Shown: positions 36,705-45,386, counted from the stretch's first letter. The stretch is DNA of 64,000 nucleotides from Rhodanobacter sp. LX-99 (GCF_018599185.1 NZ_JAHFVL010000001.1:1302001-1366000), one strand, 5' to 3'. The notes: generated by a model from the sequence alone, not told the origin. Program-made: numbers and translations.

Positions 36705-37493
36705 TCAGGGAGCGACACGGACGGTCTGTTCGCGGCCGTCGCGGCGGACGACCAGGGTCATGGCGCTGCCCGCCAGCAGTCCCTTTTCGAGGGTTCGATT
36801 GATGGCCGGATCGGCGACCGCGGTGCCGTCGATCGAGACGATGACGTCGTCCCGCCGCAGCCCCAGGCGTTCGACCCGCGCCACGTCCGGCGTGGCCAGC
36901 CGCGCACCCACCACCCGCCCGTTTTCAACCACCGGCAGGACGCTCAGGGCGCCAACGGAGGACGGCATGCCTGTCGGCGGTGCCAGGCCCGCTGCCGCGA
37001 CGGCAACGGACGATCGCGTCGACGCAGGCTGCGGACGCGTGGCCGGGTCGATCAGCGCAAGCCGCTCCTGCGTTCCGCCGTTGGCAATGACCACGTGGTC
37101 CGCATGCACCGCCTGCAACACGCCGCCGCCGGGGAGACGCTCGCCGACGTGGTAGCCCGCATCCGGACGGCCCTTTTCCGCCATGATCGCCACCGCGCGG
37201 TCCTGCCGATCCGTCGCCACCGTGCCGCGCAGCACCAGCGCCAGGGTCGTCGCCTTCAACACGACACCCGCGTTCGGGATGCCGAACAGATGCCACTTCG
37301 CCAGCGGGCCGCTATCGACCGCGCCTGGCGTGGCCGCATGCGCCGGCGCAAACGGAAGCTGCGGACCGGCGGCGATCAGCAGGCACAACTGCGCCAACGC
37401 AACCACCGCCACGGCGCCGCCGATCCGGGCCACCCAGTTGGCAGCGATCGGCGAGCGCGACAGGCGATACAGGCGATCGGTCAGGGACGGCAT
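36705..37493 (-). CDS. gspC: Type II secretion system protein C
   Basis: 262 residues. One N-terminal membrane helix (about 21-42), then a homology region (WHLFGIPN onward) that binds the secretin N0 domain, a Pro/Ser linker, and a C-terminal PDZ domain (about 185-262; LGLRRDDVIVSIDGTAV). GspC usually carries either a PDZ or a coiled coil; here it is PDZ. First gene of the operon; the C-D-E-F-G-H-I-J-K-L-M-N order is that of the Xanthomonas xcs cluster. Confidence 0.92.
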   Translation of the reverse strand: MPSLTDRLYRLSRSPIAANWVARIGGAVAVVALAQLCLLIAAGPQLPFAPAHAATPGAVDSGPLAKWHLFGIPNAGVVLKATTLALVLRGTVATDRQDRAVAIMAEKGRPDAGYHVGERLPGGGVLQAVHADHVVIANGGTQERLALIDPATRPQPASTRSSVAVAAAGLAPPTGMPSSVGALSVLPVVENGRVVGARLATPDVARVERLGLRRDDVIVSIDGTAVADPAINRTLEKGLLAGSAMTLVVRRDGREQTVRVAP

Positions 37494-37564
37494 GCCTCAC
37501 ACCCCGCTGGGCGACGGCAGACGCGCGGGACGGATTGCCGGCGCGACCGCCCATGAACTGGCCG

Positions 37565-37594
37565 GTGCGGCATCGGTGCTCGCCGATGCCGCAC
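37565..37594 (-). terminator. Strong hairpin after the cytochrome lipoprotein gene
   Basis: Perfect 12-bp stem GTGCGGCATCGG / CCGATGCCGCAC with a six-base loop, 11 bases beyond the stop of the cytochrome gene and before gspC. There is no T-run on the minus strand, so it may be a 3'-end stabiliser or factor-dependent terminator rather than a classical one. Confidence 0.45.
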
Positions 37595-37605
37595 TCAGGC
37601 TGCAA

Positions 37606-39213
37606 CTACAAGGACTTGAGGTATTCCGCGAGGTCGTCGACGTCCCCGGCGGACAGCCCCAGCGACTTCTTCGTGTTGTAGGCGATCACCACGTCCTTCA
37701 GCGTGGCGGCCGAGCCGTTGTGGAAATACGGCGGGTGCTGCCAGACGCCCTTCAGCGGCGCGGTGCGGTACTGCTTGGTCGCCGTGCGCGAGGCATAGCT
37801 GGGTACGCCGTTGGGCTCCGGTTCGCTGGCCACTTCGCTGGGTGCATGCAAGCGCGTGTTGGCATCGGTGAATTCCGGACCGCTGTGACAGGTGACACAG
37901 CCGGCCGCGCCGTTGAACAATGCCGCGCCGCGCTGGGCGGCGGCCGCATCGAAACTGCCCGCGGGTGCCGCCGGCGCGGCCAGCGTCAGCTGATAGGCCT
38001 GCAGGGCCGGCAGCTTGCTGCTGATCAGGTCGTCGGTGCCGTTGGTGACGTTGACGCCGGTGCGCGGTTCGGTGAACGTGCCGTGGCCACCCATCTGGGT
38101 CACGCCCACGTAGCGGTTCCAGTAGGCGATGTCGCTGCCGTCGCCGGTCGCGGTGATGCTGTGGATGCCGGCCAGGCCAAACGCCGGCGAGATCACCTGC
38201 GGGCCGTTGATGCCGTCGAAGTTGTAGCGCGGGTCGTACATGCCCTTGCCCCACGAGCTGTAGACCGCTTTCTGCGCGGCCGTGAGGGCCGGCGACAGCG
38301 AGATGATCAGGCCCGGATTCAGGTCGCGATTGGGCCAACCGTCCAGGCGCTTGCCGATGCCCGGCGCAAACGAGTTGTCCACGGTCGAATGGCACAGCGC
38401 GCAGGTGATGCCGACGCGGGTCAGCGTGTCCTTGCCGTTCACGGTTTCGACCGTGCCCTTGACGCCCACCACGGCATCGAGCTTCAGCAGGGCGATCGTG
38501 GTGTCGGTGCTGGTCAGGCTGATGCTGCCGTCCTGGATGCCCGCCACCACGGAGGCCGGCAGCGCTTCGGCATCGACCTTCAGGCCTACCGCCAGCGCCG
38601 TCGTCGGGTCCACCGCGGCCGAGATCACGTCGTTCATGTGCAGCGCATCGGTCCACTGCGTTTCGTCGCCGAAGGTGTCGTAGCGGAAGATCTGCATGCC
38701 CGAGGCGACCACGGCCGGGTCCACGGTGGTGCTGAACGACCAGGTGAAGGCGCTGGCCAGGGCAACGCCCATGCTGTCCTTGACGCCGGTGCTGAGCGTG
38801 GCGGTGCAGGACGTATCGGCCGGCAACATGGCGGTCGGGGTCAGCGTCGCCTTCCGGCTGGCCGCGTCGTAGGCGACAGCCCCTTCCACGGGGGTTCCCG
38901 CGGGACATGCCAGGGTGAAGGTTCCGGCAGTGAGCGAAGCGGCGTCCATGGCCCGGTCGAAGGTCGCCGAGACGGCCGCCGTATTGAGCGCGCTCGTGCT
39001 TCCGCTGGCCGGCACCGTGGAAGTGACGGTGGGGGGAGTGCTGACGGTCTTGTCCTTGCCGCCCCCGCCGCATCCGGCCAGCAGCCCGGCTGTCAGCAGC
39101 AACGCCGACAACCCGACATGCCTTGCCGCGCTTGAGCCCGACCCACCTGGCCCGTCTTTCCGGGACCGGCGTGCAGCCCCTCCCGGCGCCTTGTCTAGCT
39201 GCAACCTGATCAT
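37606..39213 (-). CDS. Di-haem cytochrome c lipoprotein with an Ig-like (Big_5) domain
   Basis: 535 residues. Lipobox LLAGC (Cys about 48) follows a long basic start. A Big_5 Ig-like domain (about 60-165; STSALNTAAVSATFDRAM) precedes a cytochrome region with two haem sites, CALCH and CVTCH. The second half resembles the MauG/di-haem peroxidase superfamily: VCHSGPEFTD-type motif, GVWQHPPYFHNGSAATL and a late AEYLKSL. Probably a periplasmic or surface electron-transfer protein or peroxidase; the substrate is unknown. It is divergent from a cysteine-rich redox-type regulator and so may respond to oxidative or iron stress. Confidence 0.8.
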   Translation of the reverse strand: MIRLQLDKAPGGAARRSRKDGPGGSGSSAARHVGLSALLLTAGLLAGCGGGGKDKTVSTPPTVTSTVPASGSTSALNTAAVSATFDRAMDAASLTAGTFTLACPAGTPVEGAVAYDAASRKATLTPTAMLPADTSCTATLSTGVKDSMGVALASAFTWSFSTTVDPAVVASGMQIFRYDTFGDETQWTDALHMNDVISAAVDPTTALAVGLKVDAEALPASVVAGIQDGSISLTSTDTTIALLKLDAVVGVKGTVETVNGKDTLTRVGITCALCHSTVDNSFAPGIGKRLDGWPNRDLNPGLIISLSPALTAAQKAVYSSWGKGMYDPRYNFDGINGPQVISPAFGLAGIHSITATGDGSDIAYWNRYVGVTQMGGHGTFTEPRTGVNVTNGTDDLISSKLPALQAYQLTLAAPAAPAGSFDAAAAQRGAALFNGAAGCVTCHSGPEFTDANTRLHAPSEVASEPEPNGVPSYASRTATKQYRTAPLKGVWQHPPYFHNGSAATLKDVVIAYNTKKSLGLSAGDVDDLAEYLKSL

Positions 39214-39265
39214 GTCTGTATCCCCTCGCCACTCCGAATGGAGGCCCGACGCTAAGGCATATAGA

Positions 39266-39294
39266 GCATTTATGCAAGTTTTTTATGTCATAAA
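39266..39294. promoter_or_regulatory. Palindromes in the cytochrome/regulator intergenic region
   Basis: TTTATG-T-CATAAA (39282-39294) is a perfect 13-base palindrome, and GCAT-TT-ATGC (39266-39275) lies beside it. The patch is strikingly A+T-rich for this genome. A plus-strand promoter TTGTTT, 17-bp spacer, CACTAT (39315-39343) is possible. These are the best candidates for the operator of the divergent regulator. Confidence 0.55.
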
Positions 39295-39387
39295 TGATTT
39301 GACAGGACTTTATGTTGTTTTGCAGCAAATCGGCGCACACTATCCGCCCATCCACGGCGACGGTTCCCAGGCCTGAGGAGGAAGCAG

Positions 39388-40023
39388 ATGCTCGAAGTTC
39401 TTGGTGCCCGACAGCAGGAATTGCTCAAGCTGCTCTTGCGCAAGAAGAGCGGCATGACCATCGAGCGGCTCTCGGGAAAGCTCGAAATCACGCGGACGGC
39501 CGTTCGCCAGCATCTGGTGTCGCTGGAAAACAGCGGACTGGTCGCGCTTGGCGCAAGCCGCCCTTCCGGCGGGCGCCCGGAACAGCTCTATGTACTTTCC
39601 GACGCAGGCCGGGAGCTGTTCCCCCGCCAGTATTCCTGGTTCGCCGAGCTGGTGATCGAATCCATCAAGCAGGAGTCAGGCGCCGAGAAGCTCCGCGAGC
39701 GCCTCAAGGCCATGGGCGCCAGGATCGCGGAGAAATTCCGCCGGCAGCACCCCGCACAACTCGACCCCAAGCAGCGCGTCCACGAGCTGTCGGAGATCAT
39801 GGAGGAACTCGGCTACGACACCCGGCCGTCGGAAACCGAAGGCGATCCGCTGGTCATCGAGGCCGACAACTGCATTTTCCACAACCTGGCGATGAAGGAT
39901 CCCGACATCTGCCAGTTCGACCTGGCCCTGTTGTCGAACTTCACCGGCAGCAAGGTGGACCACCAGGAATGCATGGCCAGGGGCGGCAACGTGTGCCGCT
40001 TCAAGTTCACCCCCCCGGACTAA
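39388..40023 (+). CDS. Winged-helix regulator with four-cysteine C-terminal domain (SufR-like)
   Basis: 211 residues. N-terminal winged helix (about 5-75; LSGKLEITRTAVRQHLVSLE) of the ArsR/DeoR type. The C-terminal domain carries four cysteines in the pattern NCIFHN, DICQFD, QECMAR, NVCRF. That spacing is known from SufR and related regulators that hold an iron-sulfur cluster. A cluster or redox-sensing function is inferred from this pattern. It is divergent from the di-haem cytochrome gene, with palindromic sites between, and converges with trpE. Confidence 0.8.
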   Translation: MLEVLGARQQELLKLLLRKKSGMTIERLSGKLEITRTAVRQHLVSLENSGLVALGASRPSGGRPEQLYVLSDAGRELFPRQYSWFAELVIESIKQESGAEKLRERLKAMGARIAEKFRRQHPAQLDPKQRVHELSEIMEELGYDTRPSETEGDPLVIEADNCIFHNLAMKDPDICQFDLALLSNFTGSKVDHQECMARGGNVCRFKFTPPD

Positions 40024-40032
40024 GCCGCGCCG

Positions 40033-41523
40033 TCACAACCCCTTCGCCGCCTGCGCCACCGCGCGGAACAGCGCACGGCCCTTGTTCATCGTCTCCTCCC
40101 ACTCGGCGGCGGGGTCGGAATCGAACACGATGCCGGCGCCGGCCTGCACGTGCAGGCGGCCGCCGTGGATCACCGCGGTGCGGATCGCGATGGCGGTGTC
40201 GGCGTCGCCCCACCAGCCGATCCAGCCGATCGCGCCGCCATAGATGTTGCGCTTGTACGGCTCCAGTTCCTGGATGATCTCCAGCGCGCGCACCTTCGGC
40301 GCGCCGCTGAGCGTGCCGGCCGGAAACGTGGCCTTCAACACGTCCATGTAGGACAGGCCGGCGCGCACGGTGCCCTGCACCTGCGAGACGATGTGCATCA
40401 CGTGCGAGTAGCGTTCGATCGCGAACGAGTCGCTCACTTCCACGCTGCCGGTCTCGCTGATCCGGCCCAGGTCGTTGCGGCCCAGGTCGATCAGCATCAC
40501 GTGCTCGGCGCGCTCCTTCGGATCGGCCAGCAGTTCGGCTTCCAGCGCCCGATCTTCTTCTTCCGTGGCACCGCGCTTGCGCGTGCCGGCGAGCGGGCGC
40601 ACCACCACCTTGCCGTCCTTCAGCCGCGCCAGGATTTCCGGCGAGGAGCCGACGATCTGGGTCTCGCCGAGGTCGACGAAGTACATGTACGGCGACGGGT
40701 TCAGCGCGCGCAGCGCGCGGTACACGTCGACCGGCCGCGCGTTGAAGCGCACGCTCAAACGCTGCGACGGCACTACCTGGAAGATGTCGCCGGCGCGGAT
40801 GTATTCCTTCGCGCGCTCGACCATCGCCTCGAATTCGGGCTTGGTGAACGAGGATTTGAAGTCGCCCTCGTCCAGCGCGATCGACTGCGTGAGCTGCGGG
40901 TACGAGGCGCCGCCCTGGCGCAGCCGGTAGACCAGCGCGTCGAGCCGGCGCTGCGCCTCGGCGTAAGCCTGCGGCTGCGCCGGGTCGGCGTGCACGATCA
41001 GGTACAGCCGGCCCTTGAGGTTGTCGAATACCGCGACCTCCTCGGCAAGCATCAGCAGCACGTCGGGCGTGCCCAGCTCGTCGGCGCGATCCCACTGCGC
41101 CAGCCGCGGCTCGATGTAGCCGATCGTCTCGAAACCGAAGTAGCCGACCAGGCCGCCGCTGAACGCCGGCAGCTGCGGCAGCCGCGGCACGTCGTACTGC
41201 TGGCGCAGCTTTTCGATTTCCGCGAGCGGATCGTCCAGATGCCGACGCTCGGTGATCTCGCCCGAATCCTCCACTTCGAGTTCGTGCCCGCGCAGGCGGA
41301 ACACCCGCTTCGCCGGCAGCCCGATGATCGAATAGCGTCCCCAGGTGGCGCCGCCATCGACCGATTCAAACAGGAAGGTGTACGGGCCGTCGGCCAGTTT
41401 CAGGTACACCGACAGCGGCGTGTCGAGGTCGGAAAACACCTCGCGCACCAGCGGAATGCGCGTATGCCCTTGGGCCACCAGCGCGTCGAATTCGGCTCGG
41501 CTGATTTTATCTGGGGAGATCAC
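40033..41523 (-). CDS. trpE: Anthranilate synthase component I
   Basis: 496 residues from GTG 41523, chosen because the family N terminus (MISPDKISRAEF) begins there and no ATG is available. The chorismate-binding domain is complete, with VVPSQRLSVRF, PLAGTRKRGAT, GRNDLGRI, GTLSGAPKVRA and GGAIGWIG. It makes anthranilate from chorismate with the glutaminase TrpG. No trpG, trpD or trpC follows in this window, so the tryptophan genes are split here. No attenuator-like leader was seen. Confidence 0.93.
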   Translation of the reverse strand: MISPDKISRAEFDALVAQGHTRIPLVREVFSDLDTPLSVYLKLADGPYTFLFESVDGGATWGRYSIIGLPAKRVFRLRGHELEVEDSGEITERRHLDDPLAEIEKLRQQYDVPRLPQLPAFSGGLVGYFGFETIGYIEPRLAQWDRADELGTPDVLLMLAEEVAVFDNLKGRLYLIVHADPAQPQAYAEAQRRLDALVYRLRQGGASYPQLTQSIALDEGDFKSSFTKPEFEAMVERAKEYIRAGDIFQVVPSQRLSVRFNARPVDVYRALRALNPSPYMYFVDLGETQIVGSSPEILARLKDGKVVVRPLAGTRKRGATEEEDRALEAELLADPKERAEHVMLIDLGRNDLGRISETGSVEVSDSFAIERYSHVMHIVSQVQGTVRAGLSYMDVLKATFPAGTLSGAPKVRALEIIQELEPYKRNIYGGAIGWIGWWGDADTAIAIRTAVIHGGRLHVQAGAGIVFDSDPAAEWEETMNKGRALFRAVAQAAKGL

Positions 41524-41579
41524 GTGGGGAGATCCGGATGGCCAAACGAGGAAGCGGCCATTGTAGGCGAAGCGTGGCC

Positions 41580-43610
41580 TCAGCCACTCAGCCGCTGGCG
41601 CGGCATGCCGTGCAGGCGCAGCGAGAACGCCACGCCGCCGCCGTCGTCGAGGTTGCGTGCACTGGCGACGCCACCGTGGCGCTCGGCGACCAGGCGCACG
41701 ACATAGAGGCCCAGGCCCAGGTGCGGGGCGTCGCCGGGGGTGGCCTTGTCGCGCAGGCTGACCAGCGAATCGAACAGCCGGCCCTGCATCGCCGCGGGCA
41801 ACGGCGGGCCCTGGTTGGCCAGCTCGATCTCGGCGCCGTCCGGCGCGCCGCGCAGGGTGAGCCGCAGCCAGCCGTCGGGCGGGGTGAACGACAGCGCGTT
41901 GTCGAGCAGCTTGTCCAGCGCCTGCGCGACCAGCTCGGGCGCGCAGTGCAGGCGCAATGGCGCGTCGGGCAGCATGCAGTCGAGCCGGCGCGCGCCGATC
42001 AGCGGGCGGTAGGCATCGGCGCAGCCGCGTACCACTTCGCGCAGGTCGACGTCCTCGGGTTCGGCCGCGGCGATCGCACGCTCCATCCGGCTCGACTCGC
42101 TCATCGCGCGCACCAGCGCACCGAGCCGGGCCACGCCGTCGCGGGCGCGAGCCAGGTACGGCTGCGCCTCGGCCGGCAGCGCGGCCCGTTCCTGCAGCGC
42201 ATGCTCGAGGTTGTCCAGCGACGACTTCACGATCGCCAGCGGCGTGTTGAGTTCGTGCGAGAGTTTCGAGGCCAGCGTGCGCAGGTAGTCGGTGTAGTTG
42301 CCGACCACCTCGAACAGCCGCTCGAAGCTGCGCGCCAGGTCGCCGATCTCGTCCGGCGCGTCGGTCATCGGGAATTTTCCCCGCTCGAACAAGCCGTCCA
42401 GACGTCCATCGTTGAGCTGCGCGCGCTCGGCCGCGTTGCGCAGGCGGCCCAGCCGCAGGCTGAGCCGGGTGGCGAACAGCAACAGGATGCCGCCGGCCAC
42501 CAGCAGCACGCCGAAGCTGGTCAGCAGCAGGCCGAACAGCGCGCGGTTGGCCAGCAGCGGCACCGTGCGGCTGGCCTGCTCCAGCAGCAGCACGCCATCG
42601 ACCTGGCCGGCACGCTCGATCGGCACCGCAGCGGCCAGCACCACGCTGCCGCGCTCCTCGCCGCTGCGCCAGACCGACACCGGTTTGCCGATGCCCGCCG
42701 CGGCGACTTCGCGGGTATCCAGCCGCGGCACGTCCTGCGCCCACAGGCTCGCATCTTCCAGCCGGGTCGCCAGCAGCGAGCGATAGACCAGCGCGGCGAA
42801 CCAGCCCGGCTGGCCATCGCTGCCGGGCATCGTGTTCAGGCGGCCACTGCGCGCCAGCAGCCAGCCCTGCGGCGCCAGCACGCGTGCCTGCACGCGATCG
42901 GGCACCAGCTGCACCAGCTCGCCGGAAAGCTTGTCCGAGTAACTGAGCAAGGGCCGCGTATCGGCGGCCAGCCGGTCGCCGCCGGCCGCCGCGTCGTACA
43001 CGCCGACGCCGAGCGTGTGCAATTGCAGACCACGCGGCAGGCGCAGTTCGACCCGATAGCCGCTGCCGTCCTCCTGCCATTGCGCGGTGATCAGCTCGGG
43101 CAGGCCGTCGACCGGTGGATCCAGCGGCCGCGCCGTGAGCGGCCCCGGCGCCGCGCTGGCCAGCAGGTAGCGGCGCCGGCCGTTCGCGTTGCCCAGCGAG
43201 AGGATCAGGTGGTCGGCGGCCAGCGCGTTCGCGTCGTCGGCGTCGGCGCGCGTGCGCCGGGTGGCGCGCACGTCAGCGTACAGGTACAGCCCGTCGTCGT
43301 CCGCGGCCAGCAGCAGCTTGCCGCGCGCGCCCAGCGGCTGGCTCCACGGCGTCAGCGGCGCCCAGTCGTCGCCATAGCCATCGACGGTGATCGGATTCGG
43401 CGCCTGCTGCACGTACCAGCCCCGGCCCGACGCCGGCGCCATCGCGCCGGTCACCACCAGGCTGCGCGCCACCGCATTCGCCGACGCCAGCAGCGCCTGC
43501 GCCTGGCCTTCGCGCAGCAGCGTTTCCATCTGGCGCACGTACAGCCAGCCGGCGATCGGCAGCGCCAGCGTGCACAGCGCGACCAGCAGCAGCTTGCGGC
43601 GCAGGGTCAT
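41580..43610 (-). CDS. Sensor histidine kinase with CBM9-like periplasmic domain (PdsS-like)
   Basis: 676 residues. Membrane helix 1 at about 7-25; a periplasmic sensor (about 65-365) whose first part looks like a carbohydrate-binding CBM9-type fold (ITVDGYGDDW, LLLAADDDGLYLYADV); helix 2 at about 370-395; HAMP; phosphoacceptor H452 in LSHELNTPLAI; then an N-box with DNALSFTP and LGLGLYVVRL as the G-box. Resembles the kinase of the 'proteobacterial dedicated sortase' two-component system, although no sortase gene is in the window. It lies next to its regulator, with an exported protein between them. Confidence 0.85.
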   Translation of the reverse strand: MTLRRKLLLVALCTLALPIAGWLYVRQMETLLREGQAQALLASANAVARSLVVTGAMAPASGRGWYVQQAPNPITVDGYGDDWAPLTPWSQPLGARGKLLLAADDDGLYLYADVRATRRTRADADDANALAADHLILSLGNANGRRRYLLASAAPGPLTARPLDPPVDGLPELITAQWQEDGSGYRVELRLPRGLQLHTLGVGVYDAAAGGDRLAADTRPLLSYSDKLSGELVQLVPDRVQARVLAPQGWLLARSGRLNTMPGSDGQPGWFAALVYRSLLATRLEDASLWAQDVPRLDTREVAAAGIGKPVSVWRSGEERGSVVLAAAVPIERAGQVDGVLLLEQASRTVPLLANRALFGLLLTSFGVLLVAGGILLLFATRLSLRLGRLRNAAERAQLNDGRLDGLFERGKFPMTDAPDEIGDLARSFERLFEVVGNYTDYLRTLASKLSHELNTPLAIVKSSLDNLEHALQERAALPAEAQPYLARARDGVARLGALVRAMSESSRMERAIAAAEPEDVDLREVVRGCADAYRPLIGARRLDCMLPDAPLRLHCAPELVAQALDKLLDNALSFTPPDGWLRLTLRGAPDGAEIELANQGPPLPAAMQGRLFDSLVSLRDKATPGDAPHLGLGLYVVRLVAERHGGVASARNLDDGGGVAFSLRLHGMPRQRLSG

Positions 43611-43622
43611 CGGAACCGAGGG

Positions 43623-44198
43623 TCAGCGGCCATGCGCGGGCGCCGCGTCCTTCGCCCAGCGCGAGGCCACCACCACGCGCATGAAGTCGTCGAGCAACGC
43701 GCGGCGCGACGGGTCGGCGTCGTCGAACGCCATCGACCAGCTCAGCCGCACGCCGCTGGCCGCGCCCGGATCGCAGAACACCAGCACGTCGTCGATGCGG
43801 TCGCTGCCCTGGTAGACCGAGGCCTCGCACGGCATGGCCGGGTGCCGCACGGCGAAGCCGGACACCTTGCCGGCCGGGTCGTGCTGCAGGTAGCGCTTGC
43901 GGTCGGCCTGCACCTCGCCGGCCAGGGTGGGCAATTGGCGCGGCCATACATTGAGCACCATCACCCGCTGCGGCTTGCCGCTCCATTCGCCCTGGTACAG
44001 CACGGCATTGACGCCGATCGCGCGCGCATAGGTGCAGCAGTCGCGCGTCCAGCCGGCCGGCGTGGCGACACGGATCGCCCAGGCCGGTGCGTTGCCGTCG
44101 CGGGCGCCGCGCGCCAGCACGTCGTCGCCCTCGCCGGCCGCCTGCGCCAGCGCCGCGAACGCGCACAGCACCAACGCCAGCCCGATGCGCCGGCTCAC
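43623..44198 (-). CDS. Exported protein of unknown function in the two-component locus
   Basis: 191 residues from GTG 44198, giving a 4-bp GTGA overlap with the response-regulator gene; GTG 44207 is an alternative. Signal peptide ending near LAQAA. Four cysteines (DCCTY, MPCEAS, VFCDPG) could form disulfides in the periplasm. No family recognised. Translational coupling to the regulator and a 12-bp gap to the kinase suggest an accessory to signal sensing. Confidence 0.7.
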   Translation of the reverse strand: MSRRIGLALVLCAFAALAQAAGEGDDVLARGARDGNAPAWAIRVATPAGWTRDCCTYARAIGVNAVLYQGEWSGKPQRVMVLNVWPRQLPTLAGEVQADRKRYLQHDPAGKVSGFAVRHPAMPCEASVYQGSDRIDDVLVFCDPGAASGVRLSWSMAFDDADPSRRALLDDFMRVVVASRWAKDAAPAHGR

Positions 44199-44884
44199 GG
44201 TTTCCACCGGTAGCCGACGCCGTGCACGGTCTCGATCGCGTCGAACTCCGGCGCCACCGCGATGAACTTCTTGCGGATGCGCTTGATGTGCGAGGTGATG
44301 GTGGCGTCGTCCACGACGAGTTCCGCCTCGCGCATCAGTTGGTCGCGGTTCTTCACGTGGCCGGGGAAGCGGATCAGCGTGTGCACCATCCAGAACTCGG
44401 TGACGGTGAGCGGGATCTCCTCGCCGTTCCAGGTGATCCGCATGCGCTCGGACTCCAGCTTCAGCGGCCCGTGCTCGATCACCGTTTCGCTGGACACCGG
44501 CACCTTCAGCGACTCGATGCGGCGGAACAGCGCGGCGATGCGCGCGGCCAGCTGGTGCAGGCTGGTGTCCTTGCTGAGGTAGTCGTCGGCACCCAGGCGC
44601 AGGCCGGAGATCACGTCGAAATCCGAGTCGCGCGCGGTGAGGAAGATGATCGGCAGCGTCGCCGACTTCGCGCGCAGCTCGCGGCACAGGTCGAAGCCGC
44701 CCTCCGGCTCGTCGCCCAGGCCGATGTCGATGATCACCAGTTCGGGCAGGCGCATCGCGAACGCGCTGGATGCTTCCTGGCGCGAACCGTAGCCGCGCGC
44801 GTCGTAGCCGAAGCGGTTCAGCGCCTCGACGTAATTGGCACGGATCAACGGTTCGTCTTCGACGATGGCTATGCTGCGGCCCAT
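44195..44884 (-). CDS. OmpR-type response regulator (PdsR-like)
   Basis: 229 residues from ATG 44884, with AGGGAG six bases upstream. Receiver domain (about 4-120) with phosphoacceptor D53 in VIIDIGLG and the conserved Lys in DDYLSKDTS. C-terminal winged helix (about 130-229) with DDATITSHIKRIRKKF and GVGYRW. An atypical insertion after the phosphoacceptor (GDEPEGGFDLC) resembles the 'dedicated sortase system' response regulators. Partner of the CBM9-type kinase downstream. Confidence 0.88.
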   Translation of the reverse strand: MGRSIAIVEDEPLIRANYVEALNRFGYDARGYGSRQEASSAFAMRLPELVIIDIGLGDEPEGGFDLCRELRAKSATLPIIFLTARDSDFDVISGLRLGADDYLSKDTSLHQLAARIAALFRRIESLKVPVSSETVIEHGPLKLESERMRITWNGEEIPLTVTEFWMVHTLIRFPGHVKNRDQLMREAELVVDDATITSHIKRIRKKFIAVAPEFDAIETVHGVGYRWKP

Positions 44885-45061
44885 GGCGCGCTCCCTGTAG
44901 TGGTGCGCGCAGCGTGCTATGCGGGCCGCGCGTACGCAAGCCATGCAGCGCGCCTGCCTGCGTTTCGCCACATGCCGGCAGCCGGCCGGCCCGATTCCGC
45001 CGGCGCCAGCGCCCGCGGTGGCGGTTTGATGTGAATCAGGCCATCAACCGGGAAGTTCACC

Positions 45062-45178
45062 ATGCCGCCCATCGAATCGCCCGAACGCGATCCCAACGCC
45101 GAACTGCACGGTTTCGAGCCGCTGCGCGCCGCGCTGGCGATCGGCGCGCTTCTGCTCGGACTGCTGCTCAGCCTTTGA
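45062..45178 (+). CDS. Small ORF, 38 residues, C-terminal membrane helix
   Basis: ATG 45062 follows GGAAG by six bases. The product has a polar first half (IESPERDPNAELHGFEP) and a hydrophobic tail (about residues 21-38; LRAALAIGALLLGLLLSL). A real tail-anchored micro-protein is plausible, but coding potential was not computed. Confidence 0.45.
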   Translation: MPPIESPERDPNAELHGFEPLRAALAIGALLLGLLLSL

Positions 45179-45188
45179 GGTGGACGCC

Positions 45189-45320
45189 ATGTACAAATCC
45201 TGTTTCGACCCGTCCTCGTTCAATCCATTCGCCGTGGAAGGCAACCGTGCCTCCGGCACGAAAGGAATCGTGCCGGAGGCGGGGCAAGAGCAGACCGATC
45301 CCGACTGGCAGCCCCTGTAG
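45189..45320 (+). CDS. Small ORF, 43 residues, unknown function
   Basis: ATG 45189, nine bases after the preceding micro-ORF and preceded by GAGGTGG. No hydrophobic segment; one Cys; the sequence is rich in polar residues. It contains a perfect 13-bp inverted repeat, so the DNA may matter as RNA structure instead. A terminator follows at 45362. Confidence 0.4.
   Translation: MYKSCFDPSSFNPFAVEGNRASGTKGIVPEAGQEQTDPDWQPL
45249..45280 (+). repeat. Perfect 13-bp stem-loop with AAGGAA loop
   Basis: GCCTCCGGCACGA / TCGTGCCGGAGGC around AAGGAA, inside the 43-residue ORF. No T-run follows. An unpaired purine-rich loop that looks like a ribosome-binding sequence is unusual and could be an RNA regulatory element. 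Confidence 0.6.
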
Positions 45321-45361
45321 CCGCTCCACTATCCGCACTCCGTCCCGCATGGTGATTGCTT

Positions 45362-45386
45362 TCCCCTCCTTGCGAGGGGATTTTTT
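45362..45386 (+). terminator. Rho-independent terminator after the micro-ORF pair
   Basis: Stem TCCCCTC / GAGGGGA with a CTTGC loop, followed by six T. It closes the transcript carrying the two micro-ORFs, which supports this stretch being a transcribed unit. Confidence 0.85.

Noticed and set aside
40033..41579. Tryptophan attenuator upstream of trpE
   Set aside because: Only 56 bases separate trpE from the kinase gene; no leader peptide with tandem Trp codons or paired terminator was seen.
41538..44213. A long plus-strand frame opposite the sensor kinase
   Set aside because: Low-complexity Arg/Gln/Ala product with no domain; the minus strand has full kinase motifs.
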